Assembly: GCF_901709675.1 (NCBI RefSeq)
Contig: NC_051093.1
Coordinates: 3,927,053 to 3,991,052, forward strand
DNA: 64,000 nucleotides
Direction of reading: 5' to 3'
Origin: Syngnathus acus
Lineage: Eukaryota; Chordata; Actinopteri; Syngnathiformes; Syngnathidae
Shown: one piece after another, positions 36,701 through 48,026 of the stretch
How positions within the stretch are numbered: position 1 is the stretch's first letter
Layout: the number at the start of each line of letters is the position of its first letter
Translations under genes and position numbers: made by a program
Notes under the pieces: model-generated
Database searches by the model: none
What the model saw: only the letters and a program-made list of their open reading frames with translations
What the model was told of the DNA's origin: nothing

Positions 36701-38254
36701 TAATAAAGTAATTGAAGTGTCCCTCTAGGCACATCTGCTTTTCATTGCCCCGGCCGGCTCCCTCGTTTTGTCTGGCCTCTCATCTTGCCGTATATCACCC
36801 TTGACCTTTACCGCGCACGCGCTCGCTAAACAACGCGGACACTAAAAGTGAGATTCACTGGAGTCGTGGAAAAAAAAATAGAAATCTGTTAGGCTGTGAA
36901 ATTGAAGCAGCGCGCAATTCATCTTAGTCGGTTGGCAACGGCGCTAAGTAGCAACAGATGCGGGCGATCGCAGATGGATGACCTTGAAACTGCGGCGCCA
37001 TCTGTCATTGATCTCTGTGGGATATACAGTGGCATCGGAGGGGAATATCGCCACACGGACCTCAAGGGGTTTGGGGGGGGGGGGCGCATCGGAGGGAAAA
37101 TTCCCATCAAGTGGCTCCTGTCTGGCGGCTAATCCAACACCCCAAGGGAGTCCAGTCCGCCTTAATACCTGTCTGTGTTCACCTGACCACAAGGAAAGCA
37201 AAATGGCTCGTTTCAAATAAATAGAACAGAAAAGGAATGGAACACTTTTGGCTTTGCGTGTGTACCTAATTAGGAGTCTGATCAGTTTTCCGAAAGGCTG
37301 CTGGCAGCAATGTCGGGCTGATCACAGAGCAGACAAGCCGCACTGATTATTTGCCTTGTCAATGTGCATCGGATGCAATCAGCTTTGTGAAAGCAAGAAC
37401 TCCAAATAGCAGGGTTTCAATTTAAACATCCGACCGAGTCTTCCGAGATGCCCCTCGCCCCCGCCCCTCCCTGACTGTGGTGGGTTTTTTTTGCGGCTGA
37501 CAAGCGGGAGGAAGTGAGCATGTGTTTGGACGTGGGAGACAAGTTGCGGGTTTGTTTTTCCACGACAGAGGAAGCGGTGGCTACTTTTCGCTTTAACAAG
37601 CCACCGGGTGCAAAAAAAAAAATCTGAACAGACCGCGAGGTGGGACCAAGGGCCTGCGAGCGCCGCACAAAGAGGCCTTTGGAGGACAGGAGAATGAAGG
37701 CCACACAGACGACCCCCTCCGCTCAGTTTCTTGCCGTCCCTTTTGGATGCCTTCGCGTGTACAAATGAGGACAAAAGAGCTTGTCAGGAGCACAAAGACC
37801 ACTTCTAAGTTATGTCCCGCGTGTCCCGCCATTCAACACCTGCAAAGGGGGTAAAAAAAAAACCTTCATCACGAAGCGTCGCTCTGCGTTGCCGAGGTTC
37901 CGAGCAGCTGCTTGTTGCTCCTTTGGTCAGCATCACTGGTGAAAGCCAACAAGTGCACAAGAACAACCAACTGCTCCCAGTTCCTTTTTTTAGTCAACGG
38001 AGAACAATGGAGGCTATTTCTTCAGGCCAGACACAGCTCACAGTCAAATGAGCCTAAATGGAAAATGAAAAAACAACATGGAGGATTTGAGATTGATGGT
38101 GGTGTAGTGGTTTGATCATCTGCGTCACGTTTCTGAGGTTTGGTATTCAAATCTTAGTTTTGGCTTTATCCTTTTTTTCCCTCAAAAACTAAATTTGATT
38201 TAAAAATGATTTTGCAATTTCCATACACAAGGTAGTTATGTTTAATTGGTATCA
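27727..38254. other. 10.5-kb gene-free interval upstream of LFNG
   Basis: No coding exon or RNA gene was recognised. Longer ORFs (for example 33551-33934 and 35439-35930) fall in GC-rich stretches, have no family resemblance and no convincing splice partners. It contains a 70-bp tandem repeat (34384-34567), a G-run at about 37070-37084 and an X-box-like site GTCGCCGTGGCAAC at 33753-33766. By position it should hold distal regulatory elements of LFNG, but that is inference from location only. Confidence 0.5.
34384..34567. repeat. 70-bp tandem repeat, about 2.6 copies
   Basis: GATGAAGATTAAAGATGTTA and the following 50 bases recur at a 70-bp period. The copies are almost identical (one A/T difference at the start). 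The last copy is broken after TTTGCTAGC. The unit is AT-rich and contains GCTAGCATTAGCATTAAC. Confidence 0.9.
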
Positions 38255-38345
38255 AAATAATTTGTTACTGTACTTAAGTAGATTTTTCACGTATCTGTAC
38301 TTCATACTCTTTACAAAAACAGATTTGTTATGTACTCGTCATCTT
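38255..38345. mobile_element. Probable MITE fragment just upstream of the LFNG promoter
   Basis: TACTTAAGTAGATTTTTCAC and the following ATCTGTACTTC resemble the end region of a DNA-transposon MITE that is common in teleosts. No full terminal repeats or target-site duplication were found, so it is a fragment at most. It ends about 100 bp from the TATA box. Confidence 0.35.
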
Positions 38346-38440
38346 TGTCTCTCGACCAGAAACGTTTAAGAACACCAACTATGTATTTAAATCTCGCTGC
38401 TGTCAAGGACATCCCAGTGGGCGTGGCCACAGGGGCACCT

Positions 38441-38447
38441 TATAAAT
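38441..38447 (+). promoter_or_regulatory. TATA box of LFNG
   Basis: TATAAAT stands 149 bp upstream of the LFNG start codon, preceded by a GC/CACCC-type GGGCGTGGCCAC element at 38420-38431. Transcription would start near 38470. A CSL-type (RBPJ) site, ATGGGAA on the minus strand, lies at about 38534-38541 in the presumed 5' UTR. Confidence 0.6.
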
Positions 38448-38595
38448 TCCCCCTCGTGACGTCGTCGCCAGTCGCGCGTCAGAAATGTGCGGTGTCGGAC
38501 CTCTTACTACTCTTTTATTTTAATTTCTAAAAACGTTCCCATATGGACTTTGCGTTAGAGGTCGGCTGCTTTAGTGTTACGTTTTAATTTTTACC

Positions 38596-41500
38596 ATGTT
38601 GAAGAACAACGGGAAGAAGACGGCCGTCTGCGTTAGCACCGCGGCGGTTCTCTGCCTGCTGATGCTGTTGGTCGCCGTGCGGCATCACGGAGCCCAAGTG
38701 GTCGCGGAGCGCACCGGCCAGGGGGACACTCTGTCGCTACCCGGGATTGAAGGAAGGGACGCGTCGGCGGTGGCGGAAGGCGGCGGCCAGAAGGGATTCT
38801 CGGTATATTTCGGCAAGTTGAGCCGCGGTCGCAGGGAGGTGCAGAAGCCCGCTGCAGGCTCCTCAGCCTCCGCCGGCGACGCGACATCCCCGCCTGCCGA
38901 GGACATCAGACCCGATGACCTGTTCATCGCGGTGAAGACCACCAAAAAGTTCCACCAGTCCAGACTCAACCTGCTTCTGGACACTTGGATTTCTAGGAAT
39001 ATGCAACAGGTACATACGTGAACTTTAATAATGAGTTAAGTGAATCATTTCCAGCAAATTAGGGGATGGCTGCACGTTAGAGAACATGTAATTGTTTTGG
39101 GGATTTTCTGCCTTGCTTGGTTTGTTGTTACCCAATGAAAGATGGCTACTAATATTTTTTTAGGGCTCTCACAAGTGACAATGAAGTAGCCCCCCCCCCC
39201 ATCCTTCATATGTCACTTTTTATCCTCTTCTAAGTGATGTGCCTGAGAACGAAGCGAGCACTTTCAAGCAAGCGGACTCCCCCTATGCGCCCCCCCCCCC
39301 TGCACTCTCTCTATTATGCCTCCTCTTTTTGAGGTGTCCCTTGTGAATGCCCCCAGCGATTGCAATGGATGGCTCCGCGGCAAGCGCCGACTCTCCAAGC
39401 GCCTTGTCCCCTCCTCTTTCGTAGGAACAAAGCTGGTCTTTTTGGGAGACGGAGGTGGGGGCTGAAGAAAAGCTTCCCAGCGCCTCATCTGCCCTCGCTC
39501 TTTCCATGGGAACGTCAGAGAGAGCCCGAGTCTGGGTCAAGCTTGAACGAAGGGACGGGGGGCTTCGTCTTCGAGGGGATGCTCGGGGGACAAAAGGGGT
39601 TTCCATCTAGGCAAGTGTGTGAAAATGCGGCTGCACAAAGATGCTCGGTCAAAGTGATTACATCCTGCAGACAGGAGTGTCACGTTGGCTCACAGTCCCC
39701 CCCCTTTTTGAGTAACTCCACAGATTTCCATTTGATTTTAGGTCTGGGCTCTGACTGCGCCATCTCCAGTGTCCTAATTGTTGCTAATGATCTCAGCGAC
39801 AAGAGTCAAAGCTGTCCTGGAAGGCAGCTGGCAAGTGCCGCGGCCACAATGCAAGAGGGAGTTTCCATTGTTGGGGGGGTGCACCAGGTGGTCAGAACAA
39901 AGGACGTCCCCCTAATGGCGGCCATATGATGCTCCCGGTTCCCACCGCTTGCATATGGCCGCCGCCGCTTGTTCTCACGCTCAGCTGGTGAACATCTGCG
40001 GCGTCGCCATGGCATCTGTGCTTCTTTAATGCTGCCGGGTGTTTATTTCTGTTCTTACCCCCAGAGTGGGATGTCTTGGGCCTTTACTTGCATGTACATT
40101 GTCTTCCGACACAATGGCGCCTGGTCTTGTCATCTGGCAGTCAGTCGGGGGCAAAGTGCAACTGGTTAGCATCACATGCAACAAGCCCTAATGAGCTTTT
40201 ATTAGCCCAGAAGTGTTCGACAATATTTTACAATGCTCATCCTCCTTTTTTGTCCATTTTGAATTTTCAATGTTTTAAATTATACTATTATGTCTTGAAG
40301 AAATTTTTAAAAATCACTATTTTTGAAGAGTATTAAAAAATACTATACGGGGTATAAATGCATTCATGTTTTAAAAGCTTGAATCCTTTTATGGTTTTCA
40401 ATAAAAAATATTTGTTTTTAATTTAAAACGTGAATGTAAAACTGTCAGCTTTAAATACTCATTTATGTCATTTAAAAAAAAAATTAAGTCTTACAAAAAT
40501 ATTCTGAAATCTTTAGCTACATTTTTACATATTTTCAAAACATTCTCAGCCTATATAGCACAATCATATTATTTAAAAAAAAAATTGTTTCATGTTCAAC
40601 CAAATATTTTATTTCTTTTTTCATTATAACCCAATTGTGCTCACCAGATATGGTTCTCAGCCTGATAAAGAACAATATAACAATGTACAATGATAATAGT
40701 AAGGCAACAATGGGTACTTAAAGTGGAAATGGGTGGACCTCGATAAAAGGGAGAGTGTGACTTTTTTTTTTCCAAGAACGATTGCGTAAGTTTGTACAAT
40801 CGAGTCAGGGGTACATGAGGGGCGGGTGGTGGTGAATAGAGGGAAGAGTGCCCGCTGGTGCATTTCCTTCCTGTGGAGCTGGAGGCAGCCATGCAGGCAC
40901 CACGCGCGTTCAATTCAGACAGGGAGGGGGGGCGTGCACCCCGAGCCTTCCTGTGGTTTCAAGCAACACCCCCTCTCTCGAACCTTCCTCTCTTATCTCC
41001 GTTTCACACACACTTGATTTGCATGCAGTGAAAGTAACGGCGCGTCTCCTTGTCAGTTTCAAAACAAAGACAGTGGGGCGAGGGGGGGCGTGCGGAGTTA
41101 ACTCCCGCAGCTGTATGCAAATTCAGGCAAACATGTTGAGGATTTACCCAGTGGAGACTTTTACCCGGCATGAAAACTCACAGCATTGTTCTCTTCTCAG
41201 CAGAAGGGGAGGGGCGGAGGGGGGTGAATGGACGCATAGTTTTTGATTGACTAATCAACACTGGGATCCCAACCCCCCGCTTTCCGGCCTCGCCACCTGC
41301 CATGAGCTCGCCTATGGCGGCGCCGTCATCCGGCCGTCTGCTCTGTGTGACTGAACAAATAAAGTCTCATGGCGGTGCGGCTTAGCGAGTTTGCCGCACA
41401 AACAACGCCAGACGTCTCTCATTGTCCCGGGAGAAGGCCGCAGAAAGGGGGTCAAGGCTCGGATGCAATAATGCAATCTAAGCATTATTATCAACATACA

Positions 41501-43635
41501 TATATTTTTTTAAAAAACAGTCCTGATAGTAAAAGGCGGTGGCTTAAGTATCCGTGACAGGTATCGGCTGCCTTCGAGAACTCGATACATCCCACAAGTA
41601 CAATTGAAAATGAATCAATAGATGCATCAACACATTCCAGCAACAATATGCGACTCACACACCTCGAAAAGGGCGTGCAGAGGCACGTGGCGCCAGAAAA
41701 CGGCGGCGTGCCGCTCGGCAGGTGCCGGCTCACCTGAAAAGTAAACACCTCTACTGTTGGCCACCACCTGCCGCCACACAACCGTTTTTTTTTTTCATAT
41801 ATGAGCTAACACTTGGCTTGCGATGGGTGAACGCATGAATGAGATAGCCAATAGGGATGGATGGCGGGGCGCTCGGATTGGTCCGCCTCCACCTTTCATG
41901 TTCCGTCATCCGGGATGCTCCGGGGGCGGCTGTGCGGTTACCATGGAGTGAGTGGAAAGCAGCACAAAAGGGCCTTTATGAGAGCGGCTGGCTGTTTTAA
42001 AGTGTCGCTGAATGATGCTAATCACTGCACTTGTGATAAAGGAGAAGACGCAAAAGCTATTATGGGGGGGCATAACATTGGAGATACATGCACCACCACA
42101 GTTGTCTAAAATGTTTACAAAGAGATTACAAAAATATGTATTAAACAGCACAGTATCTATTTTGTGGCCTTTGAATGCATACAATCGCTAATTCTAATGA
42201 GTATTTTCTTGTTTGTCTGCAGACATACATCTTTACAGACGGTGAGGACGAAGACCTCAAAAGGAAAATTGGTAAGACATTCCAACGGGGGATATTTTGC
42301 ATGTTGCACAAGAGGGGGGGGGGGGGCGCTATTGAGGGACTGCATGTCATAACTGTTATTTATGTTTGGCCGCAGGGAGTCACGCCATCAACACCAACTG
42401 CTCGGCCGCTCACAGCCGACAGGCCTTGTCGTGTAAGATGGCCGTGGAATACGACAAGTTCATTGAGTCGGGGAAGAAGTGAGTGATTGACACACACATC
42501 ACACACACGTGTTCAGTCACAGGGGGTCTCACCATGTGTTCGACACTCAGGTGGTTCTGTCACGTGGACGACGACAACTACGTGAACGTTCGCGCTCTGC
42601 TCAAGCAGCTCGCTCAGTACCAGCACACACAAGACGTGTACATTGGAAAGCCAAGCCTGGACAGGCCTATTGAGGCCACGGAGAGACTGGGCGATAATAA
42701 GATGGTGGGTAGGCCACCACTTTTCTTTTTAAATTATAATTTTGTTTTTAAATCATGCCCATGACGTTTCTTTGTCTCGTTACAGAAACCGGTCAACTTT
42801 TGGTTCGCTACTGGGGGGGCCGGCTTCTGTGTGAGCCGCGGTCTGGCACTCAAGATGAGCCCGTGGGCCAGGTAAGACAAATTTACATTCCCACCATAAA
42901 AAAAATATACAAATCCGTGTCTTACCCACGTTTGGCGTCTCTCCAGCGGCGGCCATTTTATGAACACGGCAGAGAAGATCCGCCTGCCCGACGACTGCAC
43001 CGTGGGCTACATCATCGAGTCGGTGCTGGGTGTGCCCCTCATACGCAGCAACTTGTTCCACTCTCACCTGGAGAACCTGCAACAAGTGTCCAGATCAGAG
43101 CTCCATAAACAGGTAAGGACAAAAATGTCAAAAAAAATGTAGCTTACATTTGGGGATAGCCACCGCTGCAAAAAATGTTGATAAAAATGCAACGATACAA
43201 CACAACCGATACCACTTTGCTTCTGTCAGCGTTCTTCTTTGTCTCTTATTGATGTGCTCCTTTTACTTAGCTCCCCCTAGTGTTCAGACTGCGTTATCAC
43301 ACAACTAAAAATACCTTGAATTGTTAAAAAGAAATGCTCAAAGGTTTTTGGACGATAGTTGAAACTATTTGTCTCCCTTCATCTCACCCTCAGATCACTC
43401 TCAGCTACGGGATGTTTGAAAACAAGAGCAATATCATCAATTTGAAAGGAGCTTTCTCTGTAGAGGAGGATCCATCCAGGTGAGAGCCAATTGTTTTTCT
43501 ACTTTAAACAACACATACGATTTAGGATTAGAAAAGATTCTGAAGGCGGATCTGCTTTCTCGTCGCAGGTTCAAGTCGGTGCACTGCCTGGTGTACCCGG
43601 ATACCCCGTGGTGTCCGCCCCAGGTTGCCTTCTAG
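38596..43635 (+). CDS. lfng: Lunatic fringe, O-fucosylpeptide 3-beta-N-acetylglucosaminyltransferase
   Basis: LFNG adds GlcNAc to O-fucose on EGF repeats of Notch in the Golgi and so tunes Notch response to Delta and Jagged ligands. Eight coding exons: 38596-39009, 42223-42271, 42376-42478, 42551-42704, 42786-42871, 42947-43112, 43394-43479 and 43569-43635. They total 1125 nt and encode 374 residues (human 379), with all GT-AG borders and phases in agreement. It is a type II membrane protein with a hydrophobic anchor at about residues 9-28, then a variable stem. The metal-binding DDD lies at 195-197 (HVDDDNY) and the candidate catalytic Asp in LPDDC at about 284-285. The Fringe region [11 protein letters not shown] and the C-terminus CPPQVAF are intact. 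The ATG has a good context (ACCATGT). The 3' UTR runs to AATAAA at 44782-44787. Confidence 0.97.
39010..42222. other. LFNG intron 1 (3.2 kb)
   Basis: The largest intron of LFNG. Reading frames in it (up to 189 codons at 39360-39929) look like GC-rich chance ORFs with no family likeness. The stretch 41850-42060 has promoter-like features: a CCAAT box (ATTGG at about 41876-41880), a GC-rich block GGGGGCGGC, and GTTACCATGG at about 41937-41946, half of an RFX X-box. An intronic enhancer or alternative promoter is possible but unproven. Confidence 0.5.
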
Positions 43636-44810
43636 GACGACCGCTCCTCCCTCATCCTCGTCCTGCGCCCCGCCTCGGTATCTGAAAGGCGGGCGAGGAC
43701 CAGCGTTCTTTTGTCAGTGTCAAGACCGCGTCGCCGCTGGGTTCTTCCAGCGAGCGCTACGGCGGGTTTTGGCGTGTAAGTGGGCTGCTGTGCGGCCCGC
43801 CGCTTACGGGACTACCGCCATTTGGAGCGGGTTTCGATTTTTTTTTTTTTTAAAGGTTTGCAGGCAATCAGTTGCGCTTTTTGTGTGTTGCTTGTAAATG
43901 TATCTTGCAATTCTCATAGAATGTATTTCATATTGCCACGCCCCTTTTTTTCCAAGCTTTACGCCATATTTGATTACTTTTCTATTTTAATGTGCGCTTT
44001 TAAAAGCATTTTGACTCCGGACAAACGCTCTCATGTGAAGATTTTGTTGTACTTTTACGTGAACAGTGTTGACTGGCCTTATCTGGACCTCACCAGGATG
44101 AAGCACTTTGACCTTTAAAAAAAAAAAGAAGAAAAAAAAAAGACATCCTGGAATGAGTTCAGATTTGTGTCCAAACTAACAAAATGCCTGCAAAATCTCT
44201 TCTCTTCATTTGTACGTAATTTATAAATACACTCCTTGCATGCGTTACAGTCGGGAGGGGAAATAATGAACGGGAGAGTTTTTGTTCTGGCTTTTTCTTT
44301 TCTTTAAATAATTTAGAATTGTTTAAAAATTGCACAGCTGAATTTCAAATGAGCTGATGTTCGCTCTCGGAAAGACGCTCGCCTCATAAGACTCGAAGCA
44401 AAAAAAATCATGTGTACTCTTGCACAAAAAAACATGATTGTTGGTCACATCGGATTGCTTGCCGAGTTTTGCGAGGCAACGACCTAACCTGAGCGACGTC
44501 AGCATCTCTGCATGGAGTCGACCCATATTGGGTTACGCTGTACATGACGACCGCAGTATTGTATACTGCGCCTTTGTTGGCGGCCATTTTGTACAGCAAT
44601 GTTTTCGAATGTAACGCGGTTGTTTACGTCTGCTTTTTTTTTTTTTTGTCCTTCTACATTTTATTCTCCAGCATCTGGAGCGGTCGGAACAGTTCATTCC
44701 CAATAATGACGTCTCAGGGATTATGATCTGATCCTGATATTTAACTAACCCAGTATTGGGGGTCCGAAATGTCAAAAAAGAAATAAAAGTGCATAACCAC
44801 TGAGAAACAT
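43636..44810 (+). other. LFNG 3' UTR
   Basis: Noncoding sequence from the stop codon to just past AATAAA (44782-44787), which is followed by the GT-rich GGTGGTTTTTTTTT tract expected downstream of a cleavage site. It contains one strong miR-125 site at 44711-44720. Confidence 0.7.
44711..44720 (+). promoter_or_regulatory. miR-125 target site in LFNG 3' UTR
   Basis: GTCTCAGGGA is the exact complement of the first ten bases of miR-125 (5' UCCCUGAGAC), an extended 8-mer seed site with the terminal A. It sits about 60 nt before the polyadenylation signal. miR-125a-5p is reported to repress Lfng through its 3' UTR in the amniote segmentation clock. A site in this fish is an inference from sequence. 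Confidence 0.6.
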
Positions 44811-47502
44811 CTGGACTTTGGTGGTTTTTTTTTATTTCCCTCCAACACGATTCATGTGTTCACTCTTTTGCTGACTCGGACAATACGCCATGAAGAATTT
44901 TGTTGTGTGTTTTCCCGTTGCTGCCTTTTTTTTTGGTATTGTGGTTCTACCATATTTTCCACCACTGACTATATTTTGAAGATGAAACTTTTGAACTCAA
45001 GCGGGAATGTTAACTCGGGGCTCTGATGTGGGAGGTCTGATCTTGCCCTCCACCCTCAAAAGGAAACCATCTATTGGTGTGGCTCGCGCCCACCGACCCC
45101 CCCTCCCACTTGTTCCACAGCGGCGAGCATGGGAACACGCATCGTTGCAAGAGCAAACTTTGGTCTACCGCCGAAGACTAGTAATTAGGTATAATAACTG
45201 CTTGCTGCATACATGTGACAGACGGCTGTGTGGGAAGGATGCTGGGGGATTATTATACAAATATCTTTCGGTTCATGAACTGGAGCTTGCAATCTTGGAG
45301 GAAATGCGGGAAAGAGGCCAAGTGGGGTTGAGGCGGGCTGTATCTCGTTGCACATTTAACACTTGCAAATCTAACAAGCCACAAGGTTAAAAGTAGCAAG
45401 CATGTGCCTGATGTTCCCACAATAGAAGAAGCATTCGCCTCTTTTGCGTCCTCCAAGTGACAAGAGGGGACGCTTTTGGCGGCGGCGTGAAACGCTCAAC
45501 AACTCACCCCTTCAAGCAGCTTGGAGAATTCCGTGTCATCCCCGGGAGATTTACAGCAAACGTATCCGGGGATGATGGATGTTTGTTAGACAAGACCAAA
45601 AGACTCCCGCTTGTGTTATCCGAATTCCCTGCAAGGAAAAACTTGGATTATGATTTGTGGTGGGAATGTTTGCGTCGCTCTAATTGTCTCGCATGCATGA
45701 GCTGATTTTCTTATTGCTACTGGGAAAATTTGTTTTTACTTTTTTTTTCTTCCCACACAATCACATCATTATTAAGACAAAGAGAGCTCACATAGACATA
45801 AATGATTCACGAGGAACTCAAAAGATTTTTGGCCTTAAATATTCAAAACGTACAATGTCTAAGATTGTCGGAAAGGACAATAATAATAATAATAATTATA
45901 TTTATAGTGCACCTTACATTTCTTTTTAAAAATCTCAAAGTGCTACAGAAAATGCCTTTTTAAAAACAAAAAAAAGGTTCACTCAAGCTGCAACGATGGA
46001 AGGACATTGAACATTCGCACTTTGCACCTTATCGACGGCAACACAACCGCATCCGTGTGTGTCCTTGCACCTCCCATTCAAAAAGCACAAGGTACCCGTG
46101 AAGTTTGTCAGCTCTAAAATCACTCTTACAACTGAATCAACCAGTGGAGGCCTCAGCAGGTAAAATGTGCCAAATTAGAGGGAGGTGGGGGTGAAGGATT
46201 ATGCAAACGGGGGCCGCTCCCTTGCTCGTTGTCTTTGTGGCTTCCCTCCACGGCGTCCAACTAAGCGGCGGCATTGTCCGCCGGCTCAGACCCGGTGTCG
46301 GCCCTCGGCAGACATGGCACAGCAACTGGCAGAGGCCTTGATCCCTCTCCATGTGCAGCTCGGCACACTCACACAAGAGCCTAATCCCCCTATCACATGT
46401 CAGCCATGGAACTTGAACTTTGGAGAGGCCACGCTCCAGCAGCAAGCCTGAAGAGCACTTCCCGAAAGATTGTTTCGATGCTATTCGTTAGCCAGTCTTT
46501 CGTGTTTTGCATTGTTTGTTAGCATAAAGCAAAACAGAATTTGCCACTGCATATTTTGCCTTACATTCTTCTTTTTGTGTGCCAACTCTGCGGACACAGA
46601 CAATGTGATTAAATTCTACAAAGGGAAGCTTTTGAGAGCCAAGCAGCATCCCAGTGAGATTCCAGACGTTCCCGCTTTCTCTTTCTGGGCCAAGTGGACA
46701 GCGCCATAAATCTTTCATCGGATGCCTGCGCCTTGACTGGTGTGGTTGACGCGTATAAAGGAGGAGGCGAGCTGTGAATAACGTGACATTCACTACCCAC
46801 CCCCCAAACGCCTCTCCAAAAAGTCATCCAGGACACAGCTGCCTCCTTGAGAACACACACTCACTCACACACTCGGGTATACACTGAAGCAACAAAGCAG
46901 CAGACGTTCAAGTGACAGTTATTTGCATTTGCCTAATTGATTTGAGCCCGTCGATCCCGTGCAAAAGTAAAACTAGTGACAATAGAACAATTTCCACGAA
47001 GATTTGCAGATGCGGTACGGATCTGGACAAACTTTTAGGAATTTGTGTACTTACTTGCTTGGGGAGCAAGATGATAGATGGTGATGGGAAAAAAAAAATT
47101 GCTTATGCGTTGACCTCGTGCAACTTTAAAGTGCACGTCTTCTCAAACTGGGCTCAAGTGGGACAATGACATGCCTGGACCAGCAGAGGGCGCTGCAGTG
47201 GTTACAAATAAAATAAATTGGTAGGATTATGCATAAAAACATAAGGTTGAAGATTTTATTTTTGTGCAGTTTGCAAAACATTTGCGGCTCAAGAACTAAT
47301 TTAAACACTATTTGTCGTTACAGTCAGGTTCACTGCCACCTGTTGGACTGGAATGTTATGACTTACCCAATAAAACAAGTCTAGTATTGTCAGACTTGTT
47401 TGAATGGTGACGCGGCACTAAGCAAAGGGGGTCATGACCAGACGGCTCAATTAGAATGGAAAAGAGGTGATTTGACGCTGCAGAGCCAAGACGACGGAGG
47501 CC
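44811..47502. other. Intergenic region LFNG to candidate secreted ORF
   Basis: No gene was recognised. An (AAT)-rich stretch at 45879-45900 is followed by TATTTATAGTGCACC and ATCTCAAAGTGCTACA, which look like a common dispersed vertebrate repeat (uncertain). A CTCF consensus motif lies at 47180-47193. Confidence 0.45.
47180..47193 (+). promoter_or_regulatory. CTCF core motif, perfect match
   Basis: CCAGCAGAGGGCGC matches all 14 positions of the vertebrate CTCF core CCASYAGRKGGCRS. It lies in the LFNG-TTYH3 intergenic region, pointing toward a minus-strand CTCF-like motif 1 kb away at 48207-48220. Binding is inferred, not shown. Confidence 0.55.
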
Positions 47503-48026
47503 ATGTTGAATAGAAATAGATGCGGCCTTGTGTGGCTCTCAATGCTTTTCACGGTGCAGCTGTCCAGTGTGGCGTCAGAAGGAGCTCTGTGTTCCAAGCA
47601 GCTGGCAGAGCCTCAACAGATCCAGGAAGTGTCCATGGGGGTGGGACAGGGGACAAGTGGGGTGCTGGTGTCTGCAACGGCCCCCTTCCAGCCATTCAGC
47701 TCCTCGTCTCAAAGCTTTAGTGACGCATTCCTCCAGTCAAGCAACAAGCAAGGTAATTAAATTTCCTTGATGGCGAGACTGTGTGAGATTTCATTTGCAT
47801 CCCGACTGTCTGATAATAACCTCCCTCCCGCCATTATAACCCCCGCCGGCCCCCAACCTCCTCCACCGCCCTGCTTTTTTTGTTAACAGCCTTGCTTGGC
47901 ACAAACAGAACAACCAACAGCAGGGGAGATGATGTCATAGCTACTACATTTTTTTACTTTGTCTCCCCAAAACCGACATGCAAGGATAGAAATACAGTCA
48001 TAAAATTATTACTCATATACGACTGA
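47503..48026 (+). CDS. Candidate small secreted protein, two exons, unrecognised
   Basis: I do not recognise this protein. The ORF starts in a good context (GAGGCCATGT) with a signal-peptide-like N-terminus: basic MLNRNRCG, hydrophobic LVWLSMLFTVQL, then SSVASEG. A Ser/Gln-rich tail follows. The frame closes seven bases after a possible donor (CAAG/GTAATT at about 47756). A pyrimidine-rich acceptor (TTTTTTTGTTAACAG) ends at 47889, and joining 47503-47755 to 47890-48026 keeps the frame open for 45 more codons to TGA at 48024, giving about 129 residues. The phase match supports the model but the donor is weak. There is no conserved domain. It could be a chance ORF, the first exons of a longer gene, or a lineage-specific secreted protein. 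Confidence 0.3.

Noticed and set aside
39360-39929. 189-codon ORF in LFNG intron 1
   Set aside because: It lies inside a well-defined intron, starts in GC-rich DNA and has no family likeness, domains or splice partners.
45007-45390. 127-codon ORF downstream of LFNG
   Set aside because: No domain, no signal peptide and no splice partner; it is probably a chance frame.
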